Source: Micromonosporaceae bacterium KJ-029
GTDB lineage: Bacteria > Actinomycetota > Actinomycetes > Mycobacteriales > Micromonosporaceae
DNA: 64,000 nt
Reading direction: 5' to 3'
NCBI GenBank assembly: GCA_005402585.1
Contig: BIFP01000052.1
Span: 215,062 to 279,061 of the forward strand
Below, piece after piece: positions 16,279 through 24,352 of this stretch. Below the pieces are notes generated by a model. That model had not been told where the DNA came from and made no database searches. It worked only from the letters and a program-made list of their open reading frames with translations. Position 1 is the first letter of the stretch, and every line of letters begins with the position of its first letter. A program made the translations under genes and the position numbers.

Positions 16279-16806
16279 GTGAGCGAGCTGAAGCAGAGGG
16301 TGGCACGGCTGCGCCGGGCGTACGCCCCGCACGAGCACCGCCCGCTCGGCGGCTACCTGGCCGCCATGGGCACCTACGCCGGGGTGACCGGCGCGATCGC
16401 CGGTCTGGTCAAGGTGACCGGGCGCTCAGTGCCGGAACGCCCCGCCACGTCCGACGTGGTGCTCCTCGCCATCGCCACCCACAAGCTCAGCCGGCTGCTG
16501 TCCAAGGACGCCATCACCAGCCCGCTGCGTGCTCCCTTCACCCGGTACGACCGGCCGATCGGCAGTGGCGAGGTGATGGAGCAGGTACGCGATTCGGGCA
16601 GCGCCACCCGGCACGCCATCGGTGAGCTGCTCAGCTGCCCGTTCTGCCTGGCGGTGTGGGTGGCCACCGGGTTCACGGGCGCCCTCGTGCTCGCACCGCG
16701 GCTGACCCGCCTGGTCGCCACGGCGTTGACCGCGATCGCGGCGTCGGACTTCCTCCAGATGGCGTACGCGATGGCCCAGCAGGGCGCGGAGCGGCACCGG
16801 GACTGA
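16279..16806 (+). CDS. DUF1360 domain membrane protein
   Basis: A 175-residue protein with the features of DUF1360: LAIATHKLSRLLSKDAITSPLRAP (residues 62-85), the motif HAIGELLSCPFCLAVWVATG with a CxxC pair, and membrane segments at about 25-45, 118-137 and 143-160. In Bacillus the family includes sporulation protein YjfA/YkvP-type proteins; role here unknown. GTG 16279 follows GAAGGAGG, a strong ribosome site. A hairpin terminator follows the stop. Confidence 0.85.
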   Translation: MSELKQRVARLRRAYAPHEHRPLGGYLAAMGTYAGVTGAIAGLVKVTGRSVPERPATSDVVLLAIATHKLSRLLSKDAITSPLRAPFTRYDRPIGSGEVMEQVRDSGSATRHAIGELLSCPFCLAVWVATGFTGALVLAPRLTRLVATALTAIAASDFLQMAYAMAQQGAERHRD

Positions 16807-16817
16807 CCGCACGCCGC

Positions 16818-16844
16818 ACGGGCCCACCGGCGTGGTGGGCCCGT
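16818..16844. terminator. Bidirectional terminator hairpin
   Basis: A perfect 11-bp stem, ACGGGCCCACC (16818-16828) with 16834-16844, five-base loop, between the convergent DUF1360 and small acidic protein genes. Confidence 0.65.
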
Positions 16845-16857
16845 CCCGCTGGGTCCG

Positions 16858-17055
16858 TCAACGTTGCATGCCGGACCAGCCGTGCGGCGACTCCGGTTCC
16901 CGCTCGTCCTCGTCCGCCCCGGTGATGATGTCCCGGTCCACGGCCGTGCGCTCGTGCTCGTTGGCGAAGTCGGGGTCGGGCAGGTCGTCCGTGCCCTCCG
17001 GCGGCTGGGCGAGCGCGGAGGTCCGCTCGTGCTGCTGTTCCTCGGGCTGCGACAT
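16858..17055 (-). CDS. Small acidic hypothetical protein (65 aa)
   Basis: A 65-residue, highly charged and probably disordered protein (PEEQQHERTSALAQPPEG, FANEHERTAVDRDIITGADE). There are no hydrophobic segments. Codon bias is normal and the ATG at 17055 is preceded by a purine-rich region. Small acidic proteins of this type are common in Micromonosporaceae but have no assigned function. Directly upstream lies a 7-bp tandem repeat that falls in its 5' region. Confidence 0.6.
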   Translation of the reverse strand: MSQPEEQQHERTSALAQPPEGTDDLPDPDFANEHERTAVDRDIITGADEDEREPESPHGWSGMQR

Positions 17056-17069
17056 CGCGTCCTCTTCTC

Positions 17070-17125
17070 GTCGCCGGTCGCCGGTCGCCGGTCGCCGGTC
17101 GCCGGTCGCCGGTCGCCGGTTACCG
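17070..17125. repeat. 7-bp tandem repeat (GTCGCCG)x7 plus one variant
   Basis: Seven perfect copies of GTCGCCG at 17070-17118 and an eighth degenerate copy GTTACCG to 17125. It stands 15 bases before the start of the small acidic protein gene, in its 5' region. Copy number could vary by slippage. Confidence 0.9.
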
Positions 17126-17151
17126 GCTAGCTGGCGGCGGGGCGGTGGACG

Positions 17152-17538
17152 TCAGCCCACCGAACCGCCCAGCAGGTCGGTCACCTCGTCAACCGCGTAC
17201 TCGCCCTGTGGCAGTGCGTTCAGCCGGGCGAGCAGCTGCGCCGGCAGTTCCGCGGCGACCGCGCGCCGATAGATGTCCACCTGGCTGATCCGCTCCTGAC
17301 CGTGGTAGAGGTCGTCGAGCAGTTCGTCGAGCGGCCGGGTGTCCACCTCCTCGGTCAGCACCTCGTCCGGTACGGCGGCGGCCGTGCCCGGCAGCTCGGT
17401 GCTGGGCGGGTCGATCGCGGCGGTGTCGACCACCGGCACGTCGGCCAGGATGGTGTCGGGCAGCCGCACCTCGGTCGTGGGTGTCGTGGGTGGCCTGGAT
17501 GCCCTGGTCACGGGTACGTCGTCGGTCACGCCCGTCAC
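17152..17538 (-). CDS. Hypothetical protein with DUF2795-like C-terminus
   Basis: A 128-residue protein. The first 70 residues are low-complexity (Pro, Thr, Val, Asp). The C-terminus, RRAVAAELPAQLLARLNALP followed by QGEYAVDEVTDLLGG, recalls the small helical DUF2795 domain. No catalytic motif is seen. GTG 17538 and GTG 17529 are both possible starts. It lies on the same strand as the DAHP synthase gene but is separated from it by a terminator-like hairpin. Confidence 0.6.
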   Translation of the reverse strand: MTGVTDDVPVTRASRPPTTPTTEVRLPDTILADVPVVDTAAIDPPSTELPGTAAAVPDEVLTEEVDTRPLDELLDDLYHGQERISQVDIYRRAVAAELPAQLLARLNALPQGEYAVDEVTDLLGGSVG

Positions 17539-17581
17539 TACCCGCGACCGAATCGGTCAAACACCTCGCCCACCCCGGCCT

Positions 17582-17642
17582 CGCCTCGTCGATCATGAGG
17601 TCGGTGGCGTTCCGGACCGGCACGCTCATGACCGACGAGGCG
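17582..17642 (-). terminator. Hairpin after the DAHP synthase gene
   Basis: CGCCTCGTCGATCATGAG (17582-17599) pairs with 17625-17642 along 18 bp with one mismatch; the loop is 25 bases. It lies directly downstream of the DAHP synthase stop on the minus strand. Confidence 0.5.
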
Positions 17643-17659
17643 GGGCTGGAGTCGGCGGG

Positions 17660-18757
17660 TCAGGCGGAGGTGGCCAGGGGGTGGGGGCCGGCGACGCGGC
17701 GGGTGCGGACGGCGGCGGCGAGTTGGTCGAGGACCTCGTCCGTGGTGTCCCAGCCGATGCAGGCGTCCGTGATCGACTGGCCGTAGGTCAGCTCCCGGGT
17801 CGGGTCGAGGTCCTGCCGGCCGGGGACGAGGAAGCTCTCCAGCATGATCCCGGCGATGCCCCGCTGTCCGGCGGCGATCTGAGTGGCCACGTCGGCGGCC
17901 ACCACGGGCTGGTTCCGGTGGTCCTTGCCGCTGTTGGCATGGCTGGCGTCCACCACCAGCCGCTCCGGCAGCCCGGCGGCGCGCAGCAGGTCCAGCGCGC
18001 CCGCCACCGAGGCCGCGTCGTAGTTCGGCCGGCCGCCACCCCCGCGCAGCACCAGGTGGCCGTCCGCGTTGCCCCGGGTGTGCATGATCGCCGGGGTGCC
18101 GGAGACGTCGATCCCGGGGAAGACGTGTGGTACGCCGGCCGCCCGGATCGCGTCGACCGCCGTGGCGATGCTGCCGTCGGGGCGGTTCTTCATGCCGATC
18201 GGCATGGACAGGCCGGAGGCGAGCTGGCGGTGCACCTGGCTCTCCACCGTGCGTGCCCCGATCGCCCCCCACGCCACGGTGTCCGCTATGTACTGCGGGC
18301 TGATCGGGTCGAGGAACTCGCAACCCACCGGCAGGCCGAGGCGCAACACGTCGAGCAGCAGCGCCCGGGCCATCCGCAGACCGGTGTTGACGTCGCCGGA
18401 GCCGTCCAGCCCCGGGTCGTTGATCAGGCCCTTCCAGCCCACTGTGGAGCGCGGCTTCTCGAAGTAGACCCGCATCACCACCAGGAGATCGTCGGCGACC
18501 CGCGCCGCGGCCTCGCGCAGCCGGTGGGCGTACTCCAGCGCCGCGGCCGGGTCGTGGACCGAGCACGGCCCGACCACCACGAGCAGTCGGTCGTCTATCC
18601 GGTCGAGCACCTGGCCGACCGCACGCCGCCCGGCGAGTACGGCCGAGGTGAGACTGTCGTCCAGGGGTAGCTCGTGGTGCAGCAGCGCCGGGGTCGTCAG
18701 CGGCACGACACGGTCGATCCGCTGGTCGATGACCCGGTGGTTGTCCGGGGTGGTCAC
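17660..18757 (-). CDS. 3-deoxy-7-phosphoheptulonate (DAHP) synthase, class I
   Basis: First enzyme of the shikimate pathway, joining phosphoenolpyruvate and erythrose 4-phosphate. The 365-residue product is class I (AroG/AroF type): VVGPCSVHDPAAALEYA, MRVYFEKPRSTVGWKGLIND, IGARTVESQVHRQLAS, SMPIGMKNRPDGSI and the metal region VVDASHANSGKDHRNQP. Many actinomycetes rely on class II enzymes, so a class I copy is of interest. GTG 18757 is preferred because GGGAAGG stands nine bases upstream; ATG 18766 touches that site. A structured leader precedes the gene and a hairpin follows it. Confidence 0.92.
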   Translation of the reverse strand: MTTPDNHRVIDQRIDRVVPLTTPALLHHELPLDDSLTSAVLAGRRAVGQVLDRIDDRLLVVVGPCSVHDPAAALEYAHRLREAAARVADDLLVVMRVYFEKPRSTVGWKGLINDPGLDGSGDVNTGLRMARALLLDVLRLGLPVGCEFLDPISPQYIADTVAWGAIGARTVESQVHRQLASGLSMPIGMKNRPDGSIATAVDAIRAAGVPHVFPGIDVSGTPAIMHTRGNADGHLVLRGGGGRPNYDAASVAGALDLLRAAGLPERLVVDASHANSGKDHRNQPVVAADVATQIAAGQRGIAGIMLESFLVPGRQDLDPTRELTYGQSITDACIGWDTTDEVLDQLAAAVRTRRVAGPHPLATSA

Positions 18758-18802
18758 GGTGGGCATCCTTCCCGCCGACCGCACCCGGGGCCGGTGCCCA
18801 GG

Positions 18803-18910
18803 TCGAGCCGGCTGCTCGTACGCGAAAGGGCAGGAACGAAAGCTCCTGCCCGGCCGGCTCGATAAACGGTGACGTCAGATCATGGTGAGGTCACCGGCCT
18901 GCGAGCCGGC
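18803..18910 (-). promoter_or_regulatory. Structured leader of the DAHP synthase gene (attenuator candidate)
   Basis: In minus-strand order: segment A GCCGGCTC (18910-18903), B TCGAGCCGGC (18862-18853), C GGGCAGGA (18851-18844), D TCCTGCCC (18835-18828), E GCCGGCTCGA (18812-18803). C pairs perfectly with D, B with E (10 bp), but A can also pair with B. A further 7-bp inverted repeat (CGGTGAC/GTCACCG) lies at about 18868-18896. Mutually exclusive stems upstream of an amino-acid biosynthesis gene suggest attenuation. No tryptophan-rich leader peptide is visible; only a two-codon ATG-ATC-TGA. Confidence 0.5.
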
Positions 18911-19069
18911 TGCCTAAACCATCGATACGACCACGCCACGGCGGTAAGCGTACCCGACCATGCGCCGCCGCTCACCCCCTCGTCGGCAAAGCCTCGCCCT
19001 GCGTTCACCCCCATCGATGGAACCACCGGTAGCTTCAGCCACACCGAACGTCAAATCCGGAGGTATCCG

Positions 19070-20112
19070 ATGGATCGTCGTACCGTCCTGCGCGCCACCG
19101 TCGCCGATGGTGCCGCCGCCTTTTCCGGCAGCCTCTGGGCCGGTGCCGCCGTGGCCGCCCCGGCCCAGCCCGGTCCCAGCCCGTACGGGCCGCCCGGCGC
19201 TGCCGACGCCAACGGCATCCAACTGCCCGCCGGGTTCACCAGTCGGGTCATCGCCCGCTCCCGGAAGGCGGTGGCGGGCACGTCGTACGCCTGGCACGAC
19301 GCGCCCGACGGCGGCGTCTGCTTCGCCGCCGGCACCGGCTGGATCTACGTCTCGAACTCCGAGATCACCCCGGGCGGCGGTGCCTCGGCGGTCCGGTTCA
19401 ACGCCGACGGCAGCATCGCCTCGGCGTACCGGATCCTCTCCGGCACCAACCAGAACTGTGCCGGCGGTGCCACCCCGTGGGGGACCTGGCTCTCCTGCGA
19501 GGAGGTCAGCCGGGGGTACGTCTACGAGACGTACCCGCAGGGCGGGACGACGGCGGTACGCCAGGCGGCGATGGGCCGGTTCAAGCACGAGGCCGCCGCC
19601 TGCGACCCGGACCGCCGGGTGATCTACCTGACCGAGGACGAGACCAACGGCTGCTTCTACCGGTTCCGGCCGACGACCTGGGGCAACCTCTCCGCCGGCA
19701 CGCTGGAGGTGCTGGTCGCGGGCACCGCCACCAGCGGACCGGTGACCTGGGCGCGGGTGCCCGACCAGCCGGGGCGAGCACGCTCACCCGCAACCAGGTC
19801 TCCGGGGCCAAGCGCTTCAACGGCGGTGAGGGCTGCTGGTACGCCGACGGCACCTGCTGGTTCACCACCAAGGGCGACAACCGGGTCTGGGCGTACGACG
19901 CGGTCAACCAGCGCATCGACCTGGCGTACGACGCCGCGCGGGTGTCCGGGACCGCGCCGCTGACCGGGGTGGACAACATCACCGGGGCCCGTTCGGGCGA
20001 CCTCTACGTGGCCGCGGACGGCGGCAACATGGAGATCTGCGTGATCACGCCCGCGGAGGTGGTCGCGCCGTTCCTGCGGACCTACGAGGTGCGCGGTCCG
20101 TTCCGCTCCTGA
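19070..20112 (+). pseudogene. Broken DUF839 (PhoX-like) Tat-exported protein gene
   Basis: The family comprises exported phosphatases and related beta-propeller proteins. The front part starts at ATG 19070 after GGAGGT, has a Tat-type leader (MDRRTVLRATV) and family motifs WGTWLSCEEVSRGYVYE and YLTEDETNGCFYRFRP. Near 19770-19785 the frame shifts: the first frame runs to a stop at 19963 in poor codon bias, while the true continuation (STLTRNQVSGAKRFNGGEG, WAYDAVNQRIDLAYDA, DLYVAADGGNMEICVITP) is in the next frame to 20112. The end reads VVAPFLRTYEVRGPFRS, so a segment of some 40 residues usual between FLR and the C-terminus is missing as well. Confidence 0.75.
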
Positions 20113-20123
20113 CCGCCCGGAGT

Positions 20124-20177
20124 GTTAGGAGGGGGCCCTTTTAGTACACGAGGCGTTAACAAGGGGCCCTTCCTTAC
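20124..20177 (-). repeat. 54-bp dispersed repeat, copy 1
   Basis: Read on the minus strand, this sequence matches 53966-54019 at 42 of 54 positions, with the first 24 bases nearly identical (core AAGGAAGGGCCCCTTGTTAA). Each copy contains two units of the type GGGCCCCyTTGTTAAC in direct order. It begins 12 bases after the broken DUF839 gene. Confidence 0.75.
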
Positions 20178-20210
20178 ATGCCTGGGATGCTGTGGGGGTA
20201 AGGGAGCGGG

Positions 20211-20426
20211 ATGAGTGACGGAAAGAGCGACCAGGAGCGGATCGAGTCCCGGGCGCACCTGCTGCCGGAGGAGGCAGCGGTCGGCAGCGAGGACGCCGAG
20301 GCCCAGGCCGACGCGATCCTGGCCGAGTCGGACATCCGCGAGGCCGACCGCAACGCCGCGCCGGACACCGTCCTGGAACGGCGTGCCTCGGACGAGACGG
20401 TGACCCCGGTCGAGCCACCGGACTGA
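20211..20426 (+). CDS. Small acidic hypothetical protein (71 aa)
   Basis: A 71-residue, acidic, mostly helical protein: SDQERIESRAHLLPEEAAVG, then DAEAQADAILAESDIREADR and a Pro/Val-rich end. Codon bias is that of a real gene and the ATG at 20211 follows AGGGAGCGGG. There are no membrane segments. Function unknown. Leucine/acidic-rich small proteins of this kind recur in related genomes. Confidence 0.65.
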   Translation: MSDGKSDQERIESRAHLLPEEAAVGSEDAEAQADAILAESDIREADRNAAPDTVLERRASDETVTPVEPPD

Positions 20427-20489
20427 CCCCACGGCGGACGTGTCGAGGTGCCTGCCGCGTCCCACCCCCGTCGGGCGCCGGAGATCGGA

Positions 20490-20495
20490 TAGCGT
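20490..20495 (+). promoter_or_regulatory. Leaderless -10 box TAGCGT
   Basis: TAGCGT stands seven bases before ATG 20503; there is no ribosome site between them. Confidence 0.5.
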
Positions 20496-20502
20496 CGGGG
20501 CC

Positions 20503-21795
20503 ATGCCCGACAGCGGTTACCCCTGGCCTATCTCGACGACCCGACTGGACAACGGCCTGCGCGTGGTGGTCAGCGAGGACCGCACCGCCCCGGCGGTGGC
20601 GGTCAATCTCTGGTACGACGTCGGTTCCCGGCACGAGCCGGCCGGACAGACCGGCTTCGCGCACCTCTTCGAGCACCTGATGTTCGAGGGCTCGGTGAAC
20701 GTCGCGAAGACCGAGCACATGAAGCTGGTGCAGGGGGCGGGCGGGTCGCTCAACGCCACCACGAACCCGGACCGGACGAACTACTTCGAGACGGTCCCGG
20801 CCGAGCACCTGGAACTCGCGCTCTGGCTGGAGGCCGACCGGATGGGCGGGCTGGTGCCGGCGCTGACCCAGGAGACGCTGGACAACCAGCGGGACGTGGT
20901 CAAGAACGAACGGCGGCAGCGCTACGAGAACGTGCCGTACGGCGACGCCTGGTTGCGGCTGCTGCCGCTGCTCTACCCGCCGGGCCACCCCTACCACCAC
21001 GCCACCATCGGTTCCATGGCCGACCTGAACGCCGCCGACCTGGCCACCTTCCAGGCGTTCCACCAGACCTACTACGCGCCGAACAACGCGGTGCTGACCG
21101 TGGTCGGCGACACCACCGGCGAGGAGGTCGTCGCGCTGGCCGAGAAGTACTTCGGCGCCATCCCGCCCCGGCTGGAGATCCCGCCCGCGCCGGACGGTCG
21201 GGTAGTGCCGGCGACCGGCGTGCCGGCCGGGGAGACCGTGGTCGCCGACGTGCCGGCGCCCCGGGTGTACCTGGCGCACCGGACGTACCCGTTCGGCAGC
21301 CCGGGCTACGACGTGGTGACCGTGCTGGCCACCGTGCTCGGCAGCGGCCGGGGCAGCCGGCTGTACCAGCGCCTCGCCGACGGGGAGCGGATCGCCCAAC
21401 CGGACCTGGTCGGGGCTTACGGGGTGGACCTGGCGCACGCCCCGGCGCCGCTGATCGCCACCGCCACCGCGCGCCCCGGGATCAGCGGCGAGCGGCTCGC
21501 CGCCGGGTTGGCCGAGGTGGTCGACGAACTGGCCACCGTGCCGGTCACCGCCGCCGAACTGGACCGCGCGAAGGCGCTGCTGACCACCGCCTGGTGGCGA
21601 CAGATGTCCACGGTGGACGGACGGGCGGACGTGTTGGGCCGGTATGCCACCCAGTTCGGCGACCCGGCCACCGTCGCCGAACGGCTGCCGGCCTGGCTCG
21701 CGGTGACCGCCGACCAGATCGCCGCGGCGGCCGCCGAGGTGCTCGCCGCCGCCGACCGGGTGACCCTGACCTACCTCCCAGAGGAGAAAGCCTAG
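20503..21795 (+). CDS. M16 family zinc metallopeptidase, catalytic subunit
   Basis: A 430-residue insulinase/processing-peptidase homologue. The inverted zinc motif HLFEH (residues 62-66) is intact and the third ligand Glu lies in the following helix region (ETLDNQRDVVKNERRQRYEN, about 125-144). It is shorter than Pitrilysin and has the two-domain size of M16B subunits. Next comes a second M16 gene lacking the zinc motif, so the two probably form a heterodimer like mitochondrial processing peptidase. Start ATG 20503 fits a leaderless -10 box seven bases upstream; an upstream in-frame start at 20440 lacks any signal. Confidence 0.9.
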   Translation: MPDSGYPWPISTTRLDNGLRVVVSEDRTAPAVAVNLWYDVGSRHEPAGQTGFAHLFEHLMFEGSVNVAKTEHMKLVQGAGGSLNATTNPDRTNYFETVPAEHLELALWLEADRMGGLVPALTQETLDNQRDVVKNERRQRYENVPYGDAWLRLLPLLYPPGHPYHHATIGSMADLNAADLATFQAFHQTYYAPNNAVLTVVGDTTGEEVVALAEKYFGAIPPRLEIPPAPDGRVVPATGVPAGETVVADVPAPRVYLAHRTYPFGSPGYDVVTVLATVLGSGRGSRLYQRLADGERIAQPDLVGAYGVDLAHAPAPLIATATARPGISGERLAAGLAEVVDELATVPVTAAELDRAKALLTTAWWRQMSTVDGRADVLGRYATQFGDPATVAERLPAWLAVTADQIAAAAAEVLAAADRVTLTYLPEEKA

Positions 21796-21883
21796 TGAGC
21801 GCGAGGAGTGAGCGGCGCGGCCTGGAGGGGCGCCGTGGCCTGGAGGGCGCGAGCCCCGCAGTCGCGAACGAGAGGATTGCTCA

Positions 21884-23230
21884 GTGACGCTCATCGCCGA
21901 TCGGCCTGGTCCGGGTGCGGCCCGCCCGTACCGGTTCCCGCAGGTGGTCCGCCGGGCCGTGGCGGGCGGTGAGGTGGTCGCCGCGCACCTGCCCGGGCAG
22001 AACCTCGCCGTCGCGCTGCTGCTGCTGGACGCGGGGGCGGGCCGGGAACCCGTGGGCAAGGAGGGGCTCGGCGGAGTGCTGGCGAAGGCGTTGGAGGAGG
22101 GCACCACCCAGCGGGACGCCACCTCGTACGCGCTGGCCATCGAGGCGCTCGGCACCGAGTTGGTGACCGCGCTGGACTGGGACACCTTCCAGGCCAGCGT
22201 GCAGGTGCCGGTGGAACGGCTGGGCGCGGCCGTCGAACTGCTCGCCGAGGCGGTGCGTACGCCGAAGCTGGATCCGGACGACGTGCGGCGGGTCCGCGAC
22301 GACGAGGCGACCGCGCTGCGGATGGACTGGGCCAACCCTGGGCCGCGCGCCGACGCGGTGCTGCGTGCCGACCTGTTCGGCGCCGACAACCGCTGGGGCC
22401 GCCCGATGTACGGCGACCCGGGGTCGGTGGCGGGGCTGGACGTGGAGGACGTCACCGTCTTCCACTCCGAGTGGTTCATCCGCCCGGGGACCCTGGTGGT
22501 CGCCGGTGACCTGGACCGGATCGACCTGGACGCGCTCGCCGCGGCGGCGTTCTCCGGCACCGGCGGCGGGCCGGTGGACCGGGGCGCGCCGATCGAGGTG
22601 CCGCTGCGGACCGGTCGCCGGATCATCCTGGTCGACCGGCCCGGCTCGGTGCAGTCCACGCTGCGGCTCGGGCACCCTGCGCCACACCGGGCCCATCCGG
22701 ACCACGTGCCGATCGCTCTCGCGGGCACGGTGCTCGGCGGGGCGTTCACGTCCCGGCTGAACCACCTCATCCGCGAGGTGCGCGGCTACACGTACGGCAT
22801 CCGGGGCGACTTCGCCTCGTCCCGCCGATTCGGCCGGTTCGCGGTCAGCTCGGGGGTGCAGACCGCCGTCACCGCGCCGGCCCTGGTGGAGGCGGTCGGA
22901 GAGATCGCCCGTACCCAGGCCGGTGGGGTGACCGAGGACGAGCTGGCGGTGGCCCGGTCCTGGCGGGCGGGCCAGCTCTCGGTCGAGTTGCAGAGCCCGC
23001 GATCGATCGCCGGTGCGTTGACCACGCTGGTGGTGCACGACCTGCCGGACGACTACCACGCCCGGTTGCGCGAGTCGCTGCTCGCCGCCGACGTGGCGCA
23101 GGTCTCGACGGCCGCCGCCGCACACCTGTACCCGGAGTCGCTGACCCTGGTCATCGAGGGTGACGCCGCGGTGATCAGGGACGAACTCGTCGTGACGGGG
23201 CTGGGTGAGGTGATCGACGCCACGCCATGA
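21884..23230 (+). CDS. M16 family protein, non-catalytic subunit
   Basis: A 448-residue M16 homologue without HxxEH; the corresponding region reads LGGVLAKALEEGTTQRD. It keeps the R/Y pair region of the non-catalytic partner (LNHLIREVRGYTYGIRGDF, about residues 287-305). Together with the preceding gene it should make one active peptidase. The 88-base gap contains GTGAGCGCGAGGAGTGAGC and repeated GGCCTGGAGG, a spacer style recurring before downstream genes in these genomes. GTG 21884 follows GAGAGGATTGCTCA. Confidence 0.88.
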   Translation: MTLIADRPGPGAARPYRFPQVVRRAVAGGEVVAAHLPGQNLAVALLLLDAGAGREPVGKEGLGGVLAKALEEGTTQRDATSYALAIEALGTELVTALDWDTFQASVQVPVERLGAAVELLAEAVRTPKLDPDDVRRVRDDEATALRMDWANPGPRADAVLRADLFGADNRWGRPMYGDPGSVAGLDVEDVTVFHSEWFIRPGTLVVAGDLDRIDLDALAAAAFSGTGGGPVDRGAPIEVPLRTGRRIILVDRPGSVQSTLRLGHPAPHRAHPDHVPIALAGTVLGGAFTSRLNHLIREVRGYTYGIRGDFASSRRFGRFAVSSGVQTAVTAPALVEAVGEIARTQAGGVTEDELAVARSWRAGQLSVELQSPRSIAGALTTLVVHDLPDDYHARLRESLLAADVAQVSTAAAAHLYPESLTLVIEGDAAVIRDELVVTGLGEVIDATP

Positions 23231-23290
23231 TCCGGGTGATAACGGGTCCGGGCGGTGGGAAAGCGTTCCCGCCGCCACCGGCCGGCTGGG

Positions 23291-23296
23291 TAGCCT
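23291..23296 (+). promoter_or_regulatory. Leaderless -10 box TAGCCT
   Basis: TAGCCT stands seven bases before ATG 23304, with no ribosome site. Confidence 0.55.
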
Positions 23297-23303
23297 CGCG
23301 GGC

Positions 23304-24326
23304 ATGAGGATCGGCATTGTGGGGGCCACCGGCCAGGTCGGTGGCGTGATGCGGCAGGTGCTGGCGGACCGGGACTTCCCGGCGGATCAGGTGCGGTTGT
23401 TCGCCTCGGCGCGGTCGGCCGGGCGGACGCTGCCGTGGCGCGGCGCGGAGATCGCCGTCGAGGACGCGGCCAGCGCCGACTACTCGGGGCTGGACATCGT
23501 GCTCTTCTCGGCCGGCAAGGGCACGGCCAAGGAGTTGGCTCCGCGGGTCGCGGCGGCCGGCGCGGTCGTCATCGACAACTCCTCGGCCTTCCGAATGGAC
23601 CCGGAGGTGCCACTCGTCGTCGCCGAGGTGAACCCGCACGCCGCCGCGCTCCGGCCGAAGGGCATCATCGCCAACCCGAACTGCACCACGATGGCCGCGA
23701 TGCCGGTGCTGCGCCCGCTGCACGCCGAGGCGGAACTGGTCAGCCTGGTCGTCTCGACGTACCAGGCGGTCTCCGGCGCCGGGCTGTCCGGTGTCGCCGA
23801 GCTGGACGAGCAGGTCCGCAAGGTCGCCGAGACCGCGTCCGGCCTGACCTTCGACGGCGCCGCTGTGGACTTCCCCGCTCCCCGCTCGTTCGCCCGACCG
23901 ATCGCGTTCAACGTACTGCCGCTCGCCGGGTCGATCGTCGACGACGGGTCGGCGGAGACCGACGAGGAGCAGAAGCTCCGCAACGAGAGCCGCAGGATCC
24001 TGGAGATCCCCGGCCTGAAGGTCTCCGGCACCTGCGTCCGGGTCCCGGTGTTCACCGGGCACTCGCTCCAGATCAACGCCCGGTTCGCCCGGCCGATCAG
24101 CCCGGAGCGGGCCCGGGAGCTTCTCGCCGACGCCCCCGGCGTGGCGTTGTCCGACGTACCGACCCCGTTGCAGGCCGCCGGTCAGGACCCGACGTACGTC
24201 GGCCGGATCCGCGCCGACGAGACCGTCGAGCACGGGTTGGCGCTGTTCTGCTCCAACGACAACCTGCGTAAGGGGGCCGCGCTCAACGCCGTGCAGCTCG
24301 CCGAGCTGGTCGCCGCCGAGGGCTGA
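23304..24326 (+). CDS. asd: Aspartate-semialdehyde dehydrogenase
   Basis: Reduces aspartyl phosphate to aspartate semialdehyde with NADPH, feeding lysine/diaminopimelate, methionine and threonine synthesis. The 340-residue protein has GATGQVGGVM (residues 7-16), the catalytic Cys in ANPNCTT (about 127), QAVSGAGLSGVAEL and the acid/base His in VPVFTGHS. Length is normal. A leaderless -10 box precedes the start. Unlike in many actinomycetes, no aspartokinase gene (lysC) stands directly upstream, so the two are apart or outside the window. Confidence 0.95.
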   Translation: MRIGIVGATGQVGGVMRQVLADRDFPADQVRLFASARSAGRTLPWRGAEIAVEDAASADYSGLDIVLFSAGKGTAKELAPRVAAAGAVVIDNSSAFRMDPEVPLVVAEVNPHAAALRPKGIIANPNCTTMAAMPVLRPLHAEAELVSLVVSTYQAVSGAGLSGVAELDEQVRKVAETASGLTFDGAAVDFPAPRSFARPIAFNVLPLAGSIVDDGSAETDEEQKLRNESRRILEIPGLKVSGTCVRVPVFTGHSLQINARFARPISPERARELLADAPGVALSDVPTPLQAAGQDPTYVGRIRADETVEHGLALFCSNDNLRKGAALNAVQLAELVAAEG

Positions 24327-24352
24327 GGCGGGGCCCGGATCTGGAGGATGCC

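Noticed and set aside
17070..17125. Short regular repeats as a CRISPR array
   Set aside because: Units are 7 bp and adjacent, without spacers; no cas genes in the window.
20125..22770. A minus-strand open frame of 881 codons
   Set aside because: Entirely antisense to the M16 genes; Arg/Gly/Val-rich, no motif, and plus-strand genes have conserved motifs.
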